A DNA stretch of 64,000 bases from Citrobacter sp. R56 (GCF_016811995.1 NZ_CP069159.1:806001-870000); one strand, 5' to 3'. Counted from the stretch's first letter, positions 19,513 through 29,553 are shown. Notes: generated by a model not told the origin, from the letters alone. Made by a program: numbers and translations.

Positions 19513-20880
19513 ATGACATATCGTTATCGCGTTGCGACGCTATTTTTAGCCGGTTTTTTCATCGATTGCATAAATATTTTTATGTCAGCAATCGCCTTGC
19601 CGGATATTTCCCGTCAGTTGCATGTCTCTGAATCCAGCGTGGCGTGGGTTGCCAACAGCTATATTTTAGGTCTGACCCTGATAATCCCATTAAGTATCTG
19701 GATCGCCAGCCATATAGGGGTGCGGATGACCATGATGGCCTCAATGGCGGTATTTACTGTGGGGGCGTTGTGCGCCGGATTATCAACCGACTTTAACGGG
19801 TTGATTATATTTCGCTTTTTACAAGGTGCAGGCGGAGGATTATTGATTCCGGTCGGTCAGGCGCTGACATTTGGTTTGTTTCAAAAAAACGAGCGGGCCA
19901 GGATCTCAACGCTGATTATGGCCGTCGCACTGATCGCACCCGCGATCTCACCTGCGGCAGGCGGCGCGATTGTTGATCACTTCTCCTGGCGCTGGGTATT
20001 CCTGTGTAATATTCCGTTCAGCCTGCTCACTGCTGCTCTGGCATGGTGGTGGATTAAAGCTGAGAAAACCACAGCCCAACGCCCGGATCTTGCCGGTCTG
20101 GCGCTGGTAAGCCTTGCTTTGGCGGCTTTGTTGATGGGGATGTCGCTTTATGCAGATGCGACAAATCCGGCGTTGCCGCTGGGGTTGGTGATAGTGGGCG
20201 TCATTTTTGCCGCGCTGTATGTGCGCCATTATCGTCGACAGCCTGATGCTATTGTGGATCTCAGTGTGTTGAGCAATCCGCGAATGCGCTTCTCTGTGCT
20301 GGTGTATTACGCCGTGCCGGGCATTTTTACGGGTGTGAACCTGCTTAACATCTTCTTTCTACAACAGGTGATGGGGTGGGGGGCCAGTGAAACCGGGCTA
20401 CTGATGGTGTTGTACGCAGCCGGATCGTTCTGTGCTATGAGCGTCTGTGGTCGTTTCTATAACCGTGTTGGTGCGGCAAAACTCTTTCTCCCTGGTTTGA
20501 TCTGCCATGCGGCGGGTATTGCGCTATTGTCGCTGGTGGGTGCCGACTACGGGTTGCCTGTGCTGGTACTGGCATATTTGCTAATGGGTATAGGTGGCGG
20601 TATTGGCGCAAATACCGCACAAACTACCGCGATGATCGACTTCACTGGCGAACATTTGTCCCGGGCCAGCACGGTCTGGAACCTCAACCGGCAGATGTCA
20701 TTTAGCGTTGGTGCTGCGCTTTTTACACTGCTGTTTAATCTGTTGCAGCAACACACCACGACAACATCTGCTTATCACACGGCCTTCCTTATTGCTGCGC
20801 TGCTTGGCCTGCTGCCCCTGCTTACTCTTATGTCACTCAATAAACAACCGGAGTCGTTATGCAATCAAAAAGAGAATTAA
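19513..20880 (+). CDS. MFS transporter, DHA2/EmrB-like
   Basis: 455 residues with about 14 hydrophobic segments, as in the drug:H+ antiporter-2 group. The family motif near the first segments reads ALPDISRQLHVSESSVAWVA, and FRFLQGAGGGLLIPVGQAL marks the antiporter motif region near residue 105. Probably an inner-membrane exporter controlled by the divergent LysR gene. Its 3' end overlaps the next gene by 22 bases. The substrate cannot be told. Confidence 0.88.
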   Translation: MTYRYRVATLFLAGFFIDCINIFMSAIALPDISRQLHVSESSVAWVANSYILGLTLIIPLSIWIASHIGVRMTMMASMAVFTVGALCAGLSTDFNGLIIFRFLQGAGGGLLIPVGQALTFGLFQKNERARISTLIMAVALIAPAISPAAGGAIVDHFSWRWVFLCNIPFSLLTAALAWWWIKAEKTTAQRPDLAGLALVSLALAALLMGMSLYADATNPALPLGLVIVGVIFAALYVRHYRRQPDAIVDLSVLSNPRMRFSVLVYYAVPGIFTGVNLLNIFFLQQVMGWGASETGLLMVLYAAGSFCAMSVCGRFYNRVGAAKLFLPGLICHAAGIALLSLVGADYGLPVLVLAYLLMGIGGGIGANTAQTTAMIDFTGEHLSRASTVWNLNRQMSFSVGAALFTLLFNLLQQHTTTTSAYHTAFLIAALLGLLPLLTLMSLNKQPESLCNQKEN

Positions 20881-21260
20881 TTGCACATCAAAGCGTAGTA
20901 GATCTGCATCGATGGATTGAAGAGGTGTTCGCGGGGCGTTCTGATTATCCCGCCGCATTGAATCGCCTGCTCGGCAGTTTCAGCCCGTCGTTCAAAATGG
21001 TGACCATGAAAGGACAGAGTATTGGTTTTGCGGAGGTGGAAAAACTGTTTCGCAATAACATCGGTGGTCGCCCGAACCTGCACATTGATATTGATAGCTT
21101 TGAAACCCTGCAGTTGTCGGCGTCTTCAGTCATTTGCCGTTACCGTGAAACTCATCGCAATGAGGGCAATGTGCACTCTCGCTGGTCGGTTGCTGTGATT
21201 GATATCCAGAATGAGCAACCCTGCTGGCATTATCTGCATGAAACAGCGATTGCGGACTGA
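20859..21260 (+). CDS. SnoaL-like/DUF4440-type protein
   Basis: 133 residues. The pattern of an N-terminal helix (VVDLHRWIEEVFAG), a middle beta portion and a C-terminal SRWSVAVIDIQN strand resembles the NTF2-like/SnoaL fold of small cytosolic proteins. The start overlaps the end of the MFS gene, so the two are translated together. The fold assignment is from pattern only; no activity can be assigned. Confidence 0.7.
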   Translation: MQSKRELIAHQSVVDLHRWIEEVFAGRSDYPAALNRLLGSFSPSFKMVTMKGQSIGFAEVEKLFRNNIGGRPNLHIDIDSFETLQLSASSVICRYRETHRNEGNVHSRWSVAVIDIQNEQPCWHYLHETAIAD

Positions 21261-22200
21261 TGATGAAGTCATATTAGATTGAACAGTGCCGAAATCTGAC
21301 TGACCACATACAGGAAAGGGCGTCCATCACATCACTACATTCGATGTTTCAAGGGCGGCTGTAGTTGCGATTTTTGAATGATATTATGTGGCGAGCATTA
21401 AATGCCGTTAGATTGCAGGGTGAGGTTAATTATCAGAATATCTCATCTTCGAATAACTCAGTATTCCGTAGCTATGTCAGTATGAACTTAATTGCTGACA
21501 GGACGAAATACATTGAACATGCGATTTGTATTACCCGGAACCCCCATCGGACATAGCGCCATTGATGCCGTTCTCTGGCATCAGCCTCTGCAATAGCAGG
21601 GTCGCTATGCTCTTTTTTTCGCTTTGTCCTTAGAGCATCAACGGCCCACAGAACAAGGATCGCGGCAACGATTGTTTTCAGGAGAAGGCTGATATCCACG
21701 GTAAAGAGGTCCGGCTTATCTGTTTAAGAAACCAGACTAACCGAAAGGCCCTATTATAACCATGGTTAAATGTGATATTAGTTCATTGCAATTTTAATCA
21801 GCCCGGTTATTAGTTTAGGTCAGAAGCGGAAAGCCCCTGTCTCTGGGCGAATATACGACTCTGTCAGAAATGACGCGCTGCGTCCTTGAGTAACACGGCT
21901 TTAAGCCTCCTGACCGTTTCACTTCCTTCTCATCGCCGTTATTAAATAGCGTGCAGCGGTCAACCAGACCCAGCCACAGAATAATCAGACTGCCGGATTT
22001 AAGTCAGGGGAGAATGAGGTCGCCTTTAAGGATAAGGAACTGGCACCTTACAGGTCGATGGTGGAAGAAGGATTGAGCGATTGTGCCAGTGTGTCCCTCA
22101 TGGATGCCGCGAGGGTCGTCCCTCATCAACCGAATAATGCTCTAATCACAAATTTGCTGAGTACGTTACGATTTCCCTGATGCAGGAGTGGCACATCATC
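21261..22200. other. long gap with one small reading frame
   Basis: Apart from the 75-residue frame at 21472-21699 I see no gene in these 940 bases. Several short broken frames suggest decayed sequence. Confidence 0.45.
21472..21699 (-). CDS. possible small membrane protein
   Basis: 75 residues from a GTG start. Two hydrophobic segments (about 4-20 and 54-72) flank a charged loop rich in Arg, Lys and Glu, a pattern typical of a real two-helix membrane protein. The ribosome-binding site is weak. No relatives recognised. Confidence 0.45.
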   Translation of the reverse strand: MDISLLLKTIVAAILVLWAVDALRTKRKKEHSDPAIAEADARERHQWRYVRWGFRVIQIACSMYFVLSAIKFILT

Positions 22201-23352
22201 ATGACTATCGTTGACCATACCATTGCTGGTTATCCCGATTTTGAGCTAGGTCTGAGCCCCCAGCGCGCTGTGCCTTATCGAATCTACCAACCCGAACGGG
22301 GAAGTAATGGGCTCGTCGTCTATTTACCTGGTTTTGGTGCTGATCTTGGTGGGTATACCCAGGCCTTCTGCGAAAAGGTTGCCGGGCGTCACGGCTGTGC
22401 GGCTCTGAGCATCGAATATTTTTGCATGCGTTCACGTCCTCAGGTCGGAGCCAAAGTCACGTTTGAACCTGAAGACCGTCGTCAACTCGAAGCTCATTTA
22501 CCGCTCAAAATTGCCCGTTATGGCACAGATGAACAGGTGTTAAAGGCTGTTTGCGCCCTCAAACCAGACGCACCTCTTACGCTTACCGCCTCGTTGACGC
22601 CACCGGATGGTTCCTACCAAAACTTTGGCATCATGGCCGCACTGGACATTGTGGCTGCCATTAACGACGCCCTGACTCGTTATCCGATCAACCGTGACAA
22701 CATCATATTGGTGGGCGCGTCTTACGGGGGATATCTTGCACAATTGGTGAATAAACTCAGGCCAGGCTTGGTTCGCGCGCTGTTTGATAACTCCTCCTGG
22801 GCTGAGCCTAACCTTACCTATGTCTTCGGGCGCGAAATAGGGGCATGTGAGTACTCCGCCGGGGCCAACGAACGGGTGACGCTGGCGATGAGCGTAAATT
22901 CTCCCTGGCGCAAAACCGCGGGGCACCCCCATTACTTCGGTCCGAGTGAATTTCTGATCCGGGGTTTTAGTCGTTCACAACTGGAGCAGATGGTCAGCCA
23001 GGGGGCTAATCAGACCTTCTGTCTGATGGTTCATTCTGCTGAAGATCGCAATATCGCCCCGCTGGCGGCTAAAGTGGAAATGGCGCAGACCATGCTGGAG
23101 CTGGGCTGGCCTGTCGAAATGCTGATCTATGATGCCAGTGACATTGATGGTAGCTACATCAAAAATACCGATCATGGCATGGGGCTTTCTATGTTTACCT
23201 TTTTCGAGCGCGGCTGTGAGATGCTTCACACCATAGCCCGCCCTTTCAAATACGCCGCCGCTGAGCACGTTATCTATCACGCCGGAAAGTATCGGTACGA
23301 ATTTGACTATCGCCATGGCGATATCCGGGCCAGGCGCTGTTTACTCGACTGA
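22201..23352 (+). CDS. alpha/beta-hydrolase-like protein (DUF2920 type)
   Basis: 383 residues from ATG 22201, which has AGGAG about 12 bases before it; an ATG seven codons upstream is the alternative. Near residue 175 the sequence ILVGASYGGYLAQLV carries the nucleophile elbow G-x-S-x-G of alpha/beta hydrolases. An early VVYLPGFGAD segment would form the oxyanion region, and a late NTDHGMG could supply the histidine. The layout recalls DUF2920 proteins. It stands alone, flanked by long gene-free stretches. Substrate unknown. Confidence 0.75.
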   Translation: MTIVDHTIAGYPDFELGLSPQRAVPYRIYQPERGSNGLVVYLPGFGADLGGYTQAFCEKVAGRHGCAALSIEYFCMRSRPQVGAKVTFEPEDRRQLEAHLPLKIARYGTDEQVLKAVCALKPDAPLTLTASLTPPDGSYQNFGIMAALDIVAAINDALTRYPINRDNIILVGASYGGYLAQLVNKLRPGLVRALFDNSSWAEPNLTYVFGREIGACEYSAGANERVTLAMSVNSPWRKTAGHPHYFGPSEFLIRGFSRSQLEQMVSQGANQTFCLMVHSAEDRNIAPLAAKVEMAQTMLELGWPVEMLIYDASDIDGSYIKNTDHGMGLSMFTFFERGCEMLHTIARPFKYAAAEHVIYHAGKYRYEFDYRHGDIRARRCLLD

Positions 23353-24053
23353 TCCGTGCCCAATAAAGCCGGTGATGAGAGCCTGTCAATCCATTACCAG
23401 CCCTGCATCGTCCCATCTTATTCAGGGGCATGCTGCACAAGAGGGGGAGGGTAGTATCCAGGCGAGGAAACCACCCGCTCCAGACTCAACTTTCCTTTGA
23501 TAAATCAGCAGTTATAGAATTCTGTTAGCCAATTGAACTTAAACGATCCTCCCTCAGCACAAGTCCTGTTGTTAATAGATCCGTTTTAGTTCCGACCCTG
23601 ACCTCGATTATGACGGGATCATATTAGAGGTTAGGGTCGGATTTCATCCCTAAAGCGAACGACGCGAATGGCGTGTCACTGACAAAACCATTGCCTGACA
23701 GAGACGTACTCGATTCCAACCGACCAGAGAACCTCAAAAAATAATGATGAGGTCACAAATATGCATAAACAACGAATGTCATCCGATAACAGGTTGATGC
23801 CTAATTTGCTGTTTTAACGAGAAAAATATAAATGAATCTTTACTAATTTGTATTGATTCATTTTTTTTTGAGCTTATGTTCAATCCTGTCTCGTTGTCTT
23901 CCGATATTAATTAGGAGACATTACGATAGTCGCATCATAAAGGATATAAATATGGATTATTAAATTTTTATACCATATTAAAAATTCCACATAAAAATAA
24001 TCGAGTGGTTTTGCTGGATGCAAATTCATTTAACCATAATTAGTGGGGAGATT
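23353..24053. other. gene-free region before the anion transporter
   Basis: 700 bases without a supported gene, becoming very AT-rich after 23800. It contains the hairpin at 23591-23641. Confidence 0.5.
23591..23641. repeat. 15-base imperfect inverted repeat
   Basis: Arms 23591-23605 (TCCGACCCTGACCTC) and 23627-23641 differ at one position and enclose 21 bases with a further short inner stem. It may be a transcript end or a relic of a mobile element. Confidence 0.45.
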
Positions 24054-25493
24054 ATGTCTGAAAAAAAAGTAAAAACTCCAGCACAGAGCATCCTTTTTTT
24101 TGGGATGGCAGTGGTAATCGTTTTTTTTATATGTTTCCTACCCACCCCGGAAGGGTTAACCCCTGAGGGGCAAAAGGCCTTAGCGCTATTTGTCGGTATT
24201 ATTTTTCTGTGGGCCACAGAACCTGTTCCGCTCGCCATTGTTAGTTTAATTATGGTGCCAGTGGTGGTTGGCTTACAAATAATAACTGTGCCAAAAGCGT
24301 TAAATAACTTTTCTACATCGTCAATATTTTTAATTGTCTCTGCACTATTAATGGCACCTGCAATGTCAAAAAGTGGCTTTGCTGAGCGGTTAATTTATTG
24401 GCTGTTGTCAAAAGTAGGTTGTACCGCGGTACGTATTACATTAGGTATCACTATCGCAAATATTGCACTGGCATTCATCATTCCCTCTACGGCAGCCAGA
24501 ACGGCGGCACTTTTGCCTATCTGTATTAGCATTATAGAAATTTTCAAAAAGAATTGCGGAATACCCAAAGACGAACGCAGTAAATTTGCCGTCGGATTAT
24601 TGTTAACGCTGGCCTTTACCAATTCAATTATTAGTGCGGGTATATTGACGGCTACAATACCGAATCCTGTTACCGCTGACTTCATCTTTAAAGCGACCGG
24701 TACAAAGATTTCTTACGCCGAATGGTTCATGTACGGATTCCCTCCGGCACTTATTGTTACCATATTTGCATGGTGGTTGATTAAAACTGTATTTAAGGCA
24801 GAAGTTAATGAAATTCCTGGCGGGAAGGAACTGGTTGCAGAAAAACTGCACAGCATGGGGAAAATGTCATCTGATGAATGGAAGAGTTGTTTAATATTCC
24901 TGTTCGTCGTATTGATGTGGATGACAGGGAGCATTACTAACATTGATACCACAATCGCGGCGATTATCGGTGTCTGTCTGATGTTCCTCTTCGGCGTCAT
25001 CAACTGGGGTGATGCTGCCAAAACGTCGGCTTTCCAGTTTATGCTAATCATGGGCGGTGGGTTCATTATCGCAGACCTGTTAATCTCGACAGGAGCCGCG
25101 AAATGGGTAGCGACATCGTTATTCCAGTTAATTAATGTCTCTGGTGAAGTCTCAATCCTGGCCTTACTGTTGATTGTTATTTTCATTGTGCAATACATGC
25201 ACATCCCCTTTATGGGGACGACCAAAATGGCCACTATGCTCATCCCTATTGTGATCAGTATTGCTGAGGCTGCACATATCAATCCGATAATCCTGGCAAT
25301 GCCGGCTGGTATGATTATAAGTGGATTTCCTTTATTCTTGTTTTTTAACACTATTTCAAGCTTATTAGTCTATGGCACAAATGAAATGAGAATGAGCGAC
25401 TTTCCTAAGGTGGGCATTCCAATTTGTACCGTTGCCGTCTTTGTGTATAGCCTGATGGCCTTAACTTACTGGCGTTGGCTCGGTCTTTTCTAA
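24054..25493 (+). CDS. DASS-family anion permease
   Basis: 479 residues from ATG 24054 with a GGGGAG site just upstream. About 12 hydrophobic segments and the motifs FVGIIFLWATEPVPLAIVSL and IIPSTAARTAALLPI near residue 145 are those of divalent-anion:Na+ symporters of the CitT/YbhI type. It probably brings in a di- or tricarboxylate. The RraA-like gene follows after 34 bases and a LysR gene lies beyond, suggesting an organic-acid uptake and cleavage unit. Confidence 0.88.
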   Translation: MSEKKVKTPAQSILFFGMAVVIVFFICFLPTPEGLTPEGQKALALFVGIIFLWATEPVPLAIVSLIMVPVVVGLQIITVPKALNNFSTSSIFLIVSALLMAPAMSKSGFAERLIYWLLSKVGCTAVRITLGITIANIALAFIIPSTAARTAALLPICISIIEIFKKNCGIPKDERSKFAVGLLLTLAFTNSIISAGILTATIPNPVTADFIFKATGTKISYAEWFMYGFPPALIVTIFAWWLIKTVFKAEVNEIPGGKELVAEKLHSMGKMSSDEWKSCLIFLFVVLMWMTGSITNIDTTIAAIIGVCLMFLFGVINWGDAAKTSAFQFMLIMGGGFIIADLLISTGAAKWVATSLFQLINVSGEVSILALLLIVIFIVQYMHIPFMGTTKMATMLIPIVISIAEAAHINPIILAMPAGMIISGFPLFLFFNTISSLLVYGTNEMRMSDFPKVGIPICTVAVFVYSLMALTYWRWLGLF

Positions 25494-25527
25494 CTATCCG
25501 TTAATACCCTGTCGTAGGAGATGTGAA

Positions 25528-26220
25528 ATGAGTAATACAGGATTTAGGATCTTTACTGAATTCAATCGCCCTGATCCAACCCTCGTCAATAATTTTAACG
25601 GGGTGCCCGTTGCAAATATCGCTGATTGTATGAACCGTTCCAGCGTTATGGCATCACGGATCTGTAAAATAGGGAAAAATAATCTCTTAGGTGTTGCCTT
25701 TACGGTGAAAACCCGGGCGGGGGACAACCTAATGGTGCATAAAGCATTACAAATGGCTTTACCAGGGGATGTCATTATCGTGGATGCCCGTGGAGATGTT
25801 TCCAATGCCATAATGGGCGAGCTAATGATAAGGACAGCAGAGCAAAAAAAACTTGCCGGTATCATTATTGATGGTGCCATTCGTGATGTCGCGGTTCTGA
25901 GCACATTAGATATTCCTGTTTACGCGGTTGGCGTAACACCCGCCGGGCCGTTCAAAGAAGGTCCCGGTGAAATTAATGTTCCCATTAGCGTGGGTGGTGT
26001 CGTGGTTAATCCCGGCGATATTTTGGTTGGAGATGACGATGGTGTTGTAGTAATCTCTCCCGGTGATGCGGAAGAGATTTACGAAAAGGCAAAAAGTAAA
26101 GGTGAGAAAGAGTTCGATTTAATTAAATTAATTAAAGAAGGTAGGCGAGACAACACCTGGGTAGATCAGGTTCTTCTGTCAAAGAAATGCGAGTTTATTA
26201 ACTCTGCTTATAATAAGTAA
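25528..26220 (+). CDS. RraA-family protein, HMG-aldolase-like
   Basis: 230 residues. The RraA/4-hydroxy-4-methyl-2-oxoglutarate aldolase pattern is present: VANIADCMNRS near 25, PGDVIIVDARGD near 79, GELMIRT and GAIRD about 20 residues apart, and GDILVGDDDGVVVI near the end. Members with the G...RD metal-pyruvate site cleave 4-hydroxy-4-methyl-2-oxoglutarate or oxaloacetate. It sits directly behind the anion transporter, so a role in breaking down the imported acid is likely; the RNase-E inhibitor role of RraA itself is unlikely here. Confidence 0.85.
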   Translation: MSNTGFRIFTEFNRPDPTLVNNFNGVPVANIADCMNRSSVMASRICKIGKNNLLGVAFTVKTRAGDNLMVHKALQMALPGDVIIVDARGDVSNAIMGELMIRTAEQKKLAGIIIDGAIRDVAVLSTLDIPVYAVGVTPAGPFKEGPGEINVPISVGGVVVNPGDILVGDDDGVVVISPGDAEEIYEKAKSKGEKEFDLIKLIKEGRRDNTWVDQVLLSKKCEFINSAYNK

Positions 26221-26815
26221 GGAATCCAACCAGGTGTTTTTGTAAGCCGGGTGATTTTATATGAGTTGATTTCATCTTCTACCCAGGAGAATGCTATGTC
26301 TTAAATATAGTGTTCTCCTGATAAGCAGAGGAAAAAAGATATCACCCTTTCTCTATTCTATGGATTTATTCAACGAAGATAATACCGGGTTTCTTAAAGG
26401 CTTCTATGAATCATGGGGGAATTTCCCGAAAAGATCACCACTGACTGGCAGCGTTTATTTGTTGCACCCTGTACTCCGACAAGCTCACAGACCGCATTCT
26501 TGGGGGCCATTGTTGGGCCTCAGGTTTCTGAATTGATTAATGAAGTGGTACCGGGAGACTAGCAACGGAGAGTGGTTTTCCTCACGTAATGAGCAATCTG
26601 GTTGTTGCTGAGAATGCGGATATTGCTATGCCTGGAGGTCAGTGAGTGGGCTATACCGGAGCGGTGAGTGAGTTTGTTTAAATTTAGCCAAATTCTTTGT
26701 CAAGAATGAGTACAACGGCATGGTTTTAACAAAATTCAATTTATCGCTCTTAAGAAGTTCTGTATTAATTAGCTTTTAAGCATCAATGAATTGTTGTGAC
26801 AGGCTGGGGGATTGC
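26221..26815. other. gap with possible gene remnants
   Basis: About 600 bases without an intact gene. One frame, 26413-26562, encodes 49 residues (TTDWQRLFVAPCTP...) that look like a protein fragment, and other short frames nearby end quickly. This may be a decayed gene of the preceding unit. Confidence 0.4.
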
Positions 26816-27712
26816 ATGAATGTTAAGCAGTTGAGGTACTTCTGTAAGGTTGTGGAAAAAAACGGTATTAACCCTGCGGCAGCTGACTTACAAATTGGTG
26901 CAACGACGATCAGCATGCAAATCGCCGCCTTAGAAAAAGAAATGAACAATGAGTTATTCAATCGAAGTACCCGCCCAATGACACTGACCAAATTTGGTCG
27001 GTTTGTCTACCAACGGTCACAGGAAATTATATTTAACTTCGATTCCTTTGAAAATGATATTTGTAGTTACACCAACTCTGAATCCACCTCATTAAACATA
27101 GGTGTAATTCGCTCGCTTATTTTCAATATTTTGCCAGAAACCATAAAGCAGTTTACTAATAGCTTCGGACATATTGATATTAATTTAAAGGAAGGACTCT
27201 CCACAAATCAATATGAGTTATTAGCTGAGCAGGTTATTGATTTAGGTTTCGTCCGTGCTATGGAGCAAAAACAGGAGGTGGATAATGATTTTTGTCGGGA
27301 GTTGATTCTTATCGATCCGTTATTTGCTGCCGTACCAAAAAATCATTATCTTACAAGGAATAAATTTATAACTCTGAAAGATTTTTGCAACTCGCCATTT
27401 ATTACTTTTCCGGGTAATCAAAAAAGCGAGTTCTCAGATACCGTTGTTGAAAAAATCAAACAAAATGGGTTGTCCCCGGTGATTTCCTACAAAGCCAGAG
27501 AAATACATTCCGCGTTATCCTTCGTGGCCGCTGGACTGGGGGTTACCTTAGTTGGCAAAACCGTCATTGATAATAATCGACAGGATATTGCATTTCTGCC
27601 CATCTCGGACTTTCACTGTAATTGTTATATCTATGCAATTTACCGATCAAAAAATACCAACCCCAACATTCAACACTTCCTCAGTACGATGAAAAAGGTC
27701 GCATTGAATTAG
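26816..27712 (+). CDS. LysR-family transcriptional regulator
   Basis: 298 residues from ATG 26816; the longer frame adds ten residues without support. The helix-turn-helix lies at about residues 5-60 (MNVKQLRYFCKVVEKNG...). The C-terminal part is the co-inducer domain (SFVAAGLGVTLVGK near 240). It lies downstream of the anion transporter and RraA gene on the same strand and probably controls them. Confidence 0.88.
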   Translation: MNVKQLRYFCKVVEKNGINPAAADLQIGATTISMQIAALEKEMNNELFNRSTRPMTLTKFGRFVYQRSQEIIFNFDSFENDICSYTNSESTSLNIGVIRSLIFNILPETIKQFTNSFGHIDINLKEGLSTNQYELLAEQVIDLGFVRAMEQKQEVDNDFCRELILIDPLFAAVPKNHYLTRNKFITLKDFCNSPFITFPGNQKSEFSDTVVEKIKQNGLSPVISYKAREIHSALSFVAAGLGVTLVGKTVIDNNRQDIAFLPISDFHCNCYIYAIYRSKNTNPNIQHFLSTMKKVALN

Positions 27713-27726
27713 TGCCTGCGTCATCT

Positions 27727-27748
27727 CGCCCCCTTGTGGACAGGGGGC
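27727..27748. other. hairpin after LysR gene
   Basis: GCCCCCT and AGGGGGC form a seven-base GC stem with a seven-base loop between the convergent LysR and isomerase-like genes. No clear T-run follows. Confidence 0.4.
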
Positions 27749-27912
27749 AACGAGTGCTGCTGCTCTCTGTCCAACGAGCGGATGAACTCCATCTTCCCGG
27801 AACACCAGAATACAATGGCAACCGCGCCTTCCGGAGAATCGAGTACTGTTCATGGCTATCAACAGTACTCGATTCCGTTCCTGAAACCACTACGTCACGG
27901 CATACCGCCTGG

Positions 27913-28746
27913 TCAAAACTGCAGTTGACGCAGATAAGCTATGCTGTCGCTCAGCGCTTCTCCCTGCAACTCCTCAACGATGATTGGGACCTGAGTGAGT
28001 CCGTGATTTGCCAGCATCGTAAGCACTTTCTCATAATCAATAAGGCCCTCATTCAGACGAACTGGGATTTTTTGCTCCCCTTCGAGGACGAAATTTTTAA
28101 AGTGGAACAGACGAATGCGTGGTCCGTGCTGGTTAAGGAAATCTTCGAAGATAGACTCCCATGACGCCGCATTGTCAGCATTGAGCAAATTGGCAATATC
28201 GAAGGTCACACAGAAGTGTTCGCCGAGTTGAGTATTCAGGCGCATCAGGCTGTCGGCATCATAAATGACATGATCGTATACAGGCTCAACCAGGAAACGA
28301 CATTGCGCACGTTCCAGATTGGGCTGTAACTGCTGAAAACTGGCCAGTACGTGTTGAAAGGCGGGTTCTGAGTGGTTTTCCGGATGCCATGTCCATGCAT
28401 CGTCATTCAGAGAGCCCGTTTCGCTACCGATGAGCCCGATACCGCAGCGCAGACCCATGTCGATATTGAACCGCGCGCGCTCTATCTCACTGGCCAAAAA
28501 TGAGGTGTTCGAATGGACCGGGTTGAAGTAACTGGCGAGCAGGAACACCGATATCCCTGCTTCCTGAATCTGCTTAATATTGCCGACAATCGTCTCAATA
28601 TCGCGGGCTTTGTATGCCTCTTCCCAGCTTTTGTGAATTGCCAGCTGCAGGCCGTCAATGCCCAGTTCACGGGAAAAGGCCACCATTTCTGCCGGGGTCT
28701 GCCCACTGAGGTCATGTCCCCGGGCACCAATGTTCAATTTACGCAT
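27913..28746 (-). CDS. sugar phosphate isomerase/epimerase family (TIM barrel)
   Basis: 277 residues from MRKLNIGARGHDL at 28746, chosen because GGAG lies six bases upstream; the open frame extends 42 codons further without support. The protein fits the AP-endonuclease-2-like TIM barrel: LGIDGLQLAIHKS near the start, FLVEPVYDH in the middle, FCVTFDIANLLNA, then IRLFHFKNF and VPIIVEELQG, with Glu, His and Asp placed as metal ligands. Such enzymes isomerise or epimerise sugars or related compounds. It stands alone and its substrate is unknown. Confidence 0.82.
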   Translation of the reverse strand: MRKLNIGARGHDLSGQTPAEMVAFSRELGIDGLQLAIHKSWEEAYKARDIETIVGNIKQIQEAGISVFLLASYFNPVHSNTSFLASEIERARFNIDMGLRCGIGLIGSETGSLNDDAWTWHPENHSEPAFQHVLASFQQLQPNLERAQCRFLVEPVYDHVIYDADSLMRLNTQLGEHFCVTFDIANLLNADNAASWESIFEDFLNQHGPRIRLFHFKNFVLEGEQKIPVRLNEGLIDYEKVLTMLANHGLTQVPIIVEELQGEALSDSIAYLRQLQF

Positions 28747-29156
28747 AACGACTCCGTTAAAGTTCCATGGAAAAATGCCAGACAGTGATGTCGTTAGCGT
28801 CTTTATCCACAGGTGAAGAAAGGGGGGATACTTGTATGTTGATGCTATAGCAATGGTATCAGCCGTTTTCATCGCTGAATAGCCGCAGGTTTAACAGACA
28901 CTTTAGAGTCATTAAAGATGGTTAAAGAGAGGTGCCCATGCTGCCTTCCGCCATACTGTCTTTGCTCATGGGGGGCTGCCAGTACGTTGGCCATAAACTG
29001 AGTTGAAAGCACAGGTTAGCTTGATACGCAGAGTAAGCGCTATGTCACATGTCTGAACCTATGGGGAAGGTTGTCTTTCATATCTGTTTTAGTGAACGTG
29101 TGTTTGATTTTATTTTTGAGCGGCGTATCCTGTCTTTACATTGAACAGGAGGAATG
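28747..29156. other. gap before the ars operon
   Basis: About 400 bases with no gene. It must contain the arsR promoter; I cannot single out a -35/-10 pair with confidence. Confidence 0.45.
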
Positions 29157-29507
29157 ATGTCTCTGACTTCCCTACAACTCTTCAAAACTCTCTCCGATGA
29201 AACTCGTCTGGGCATCGTTTTGCTGCTCAGAGAGATGGGAGAACTGTGCGTGTGCGATCTCTGCACGGCACTGGATCAGTCTCAGCCCAAGATCTCTCGC
29301 CATCTGGCAATGCTACGGGAAAGCGGTTTATTGCTGGATCGTAAGCAGGGGAAATGGGTTCATTACCGATTATCTCCACATATTCCTTCCTGGTCTGCTC
29401 AGGTGATCGAGCAAGCCTGGTTAAGCCAACAGGACGACGTTCAGGCCATCGCCCGTAAGCTGGCATCCGCTAACTGTTCTGGCAGCGGTAAAGCGGTTTG
29501 CATCTAA
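29157..29507 (+). CDS. arsR: ArsR, arsenite-responsive repressor
   Basis: 116 residues. The metal site ELCVCDLC is intact, with C31, C33 and C36 at the start of the DNA-recognition helix, and SQPKISRHLAML follows. It represses the ars operon until As(III) or Sb(III) binds. Two ATGs stand in tandem; the second (29157) is better placed behind AGGAGG. It is first in arsR-arsD-arsA-arsB-arsC, all on the plus strand. Confidence 0.95.
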   Translation: MSLTSLQLFKTLSDETRLGIVLLLREMGELCVCDLCTALDQSQPKISRHLAMLRESGLLLDRKQGKWVHYRLSPHIPSWSAQVIEQAWLSQQDDVQAIARKLASANCSGSGKAVCI

Positions 29508-29553
29508 AAAATTTGCCTGAACATATATGATTTTTCGAATGTGAGGAATTGAA

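Noticed and set aside
23471..23485. CCCGCTCCA as a possible att copy of the glyU 3' end
   Set aside because: Only nine bases match, which is expected by chance over this length; no integrase accompanies it.
27622..28164. 180-codon plus-strand frame between LysR and isomerase genes
   Set aside because: It overlaps the antisense strand of the well-supported isomerase-like gene and the end of the LysR gene; the protein is low-quality and has no family look.
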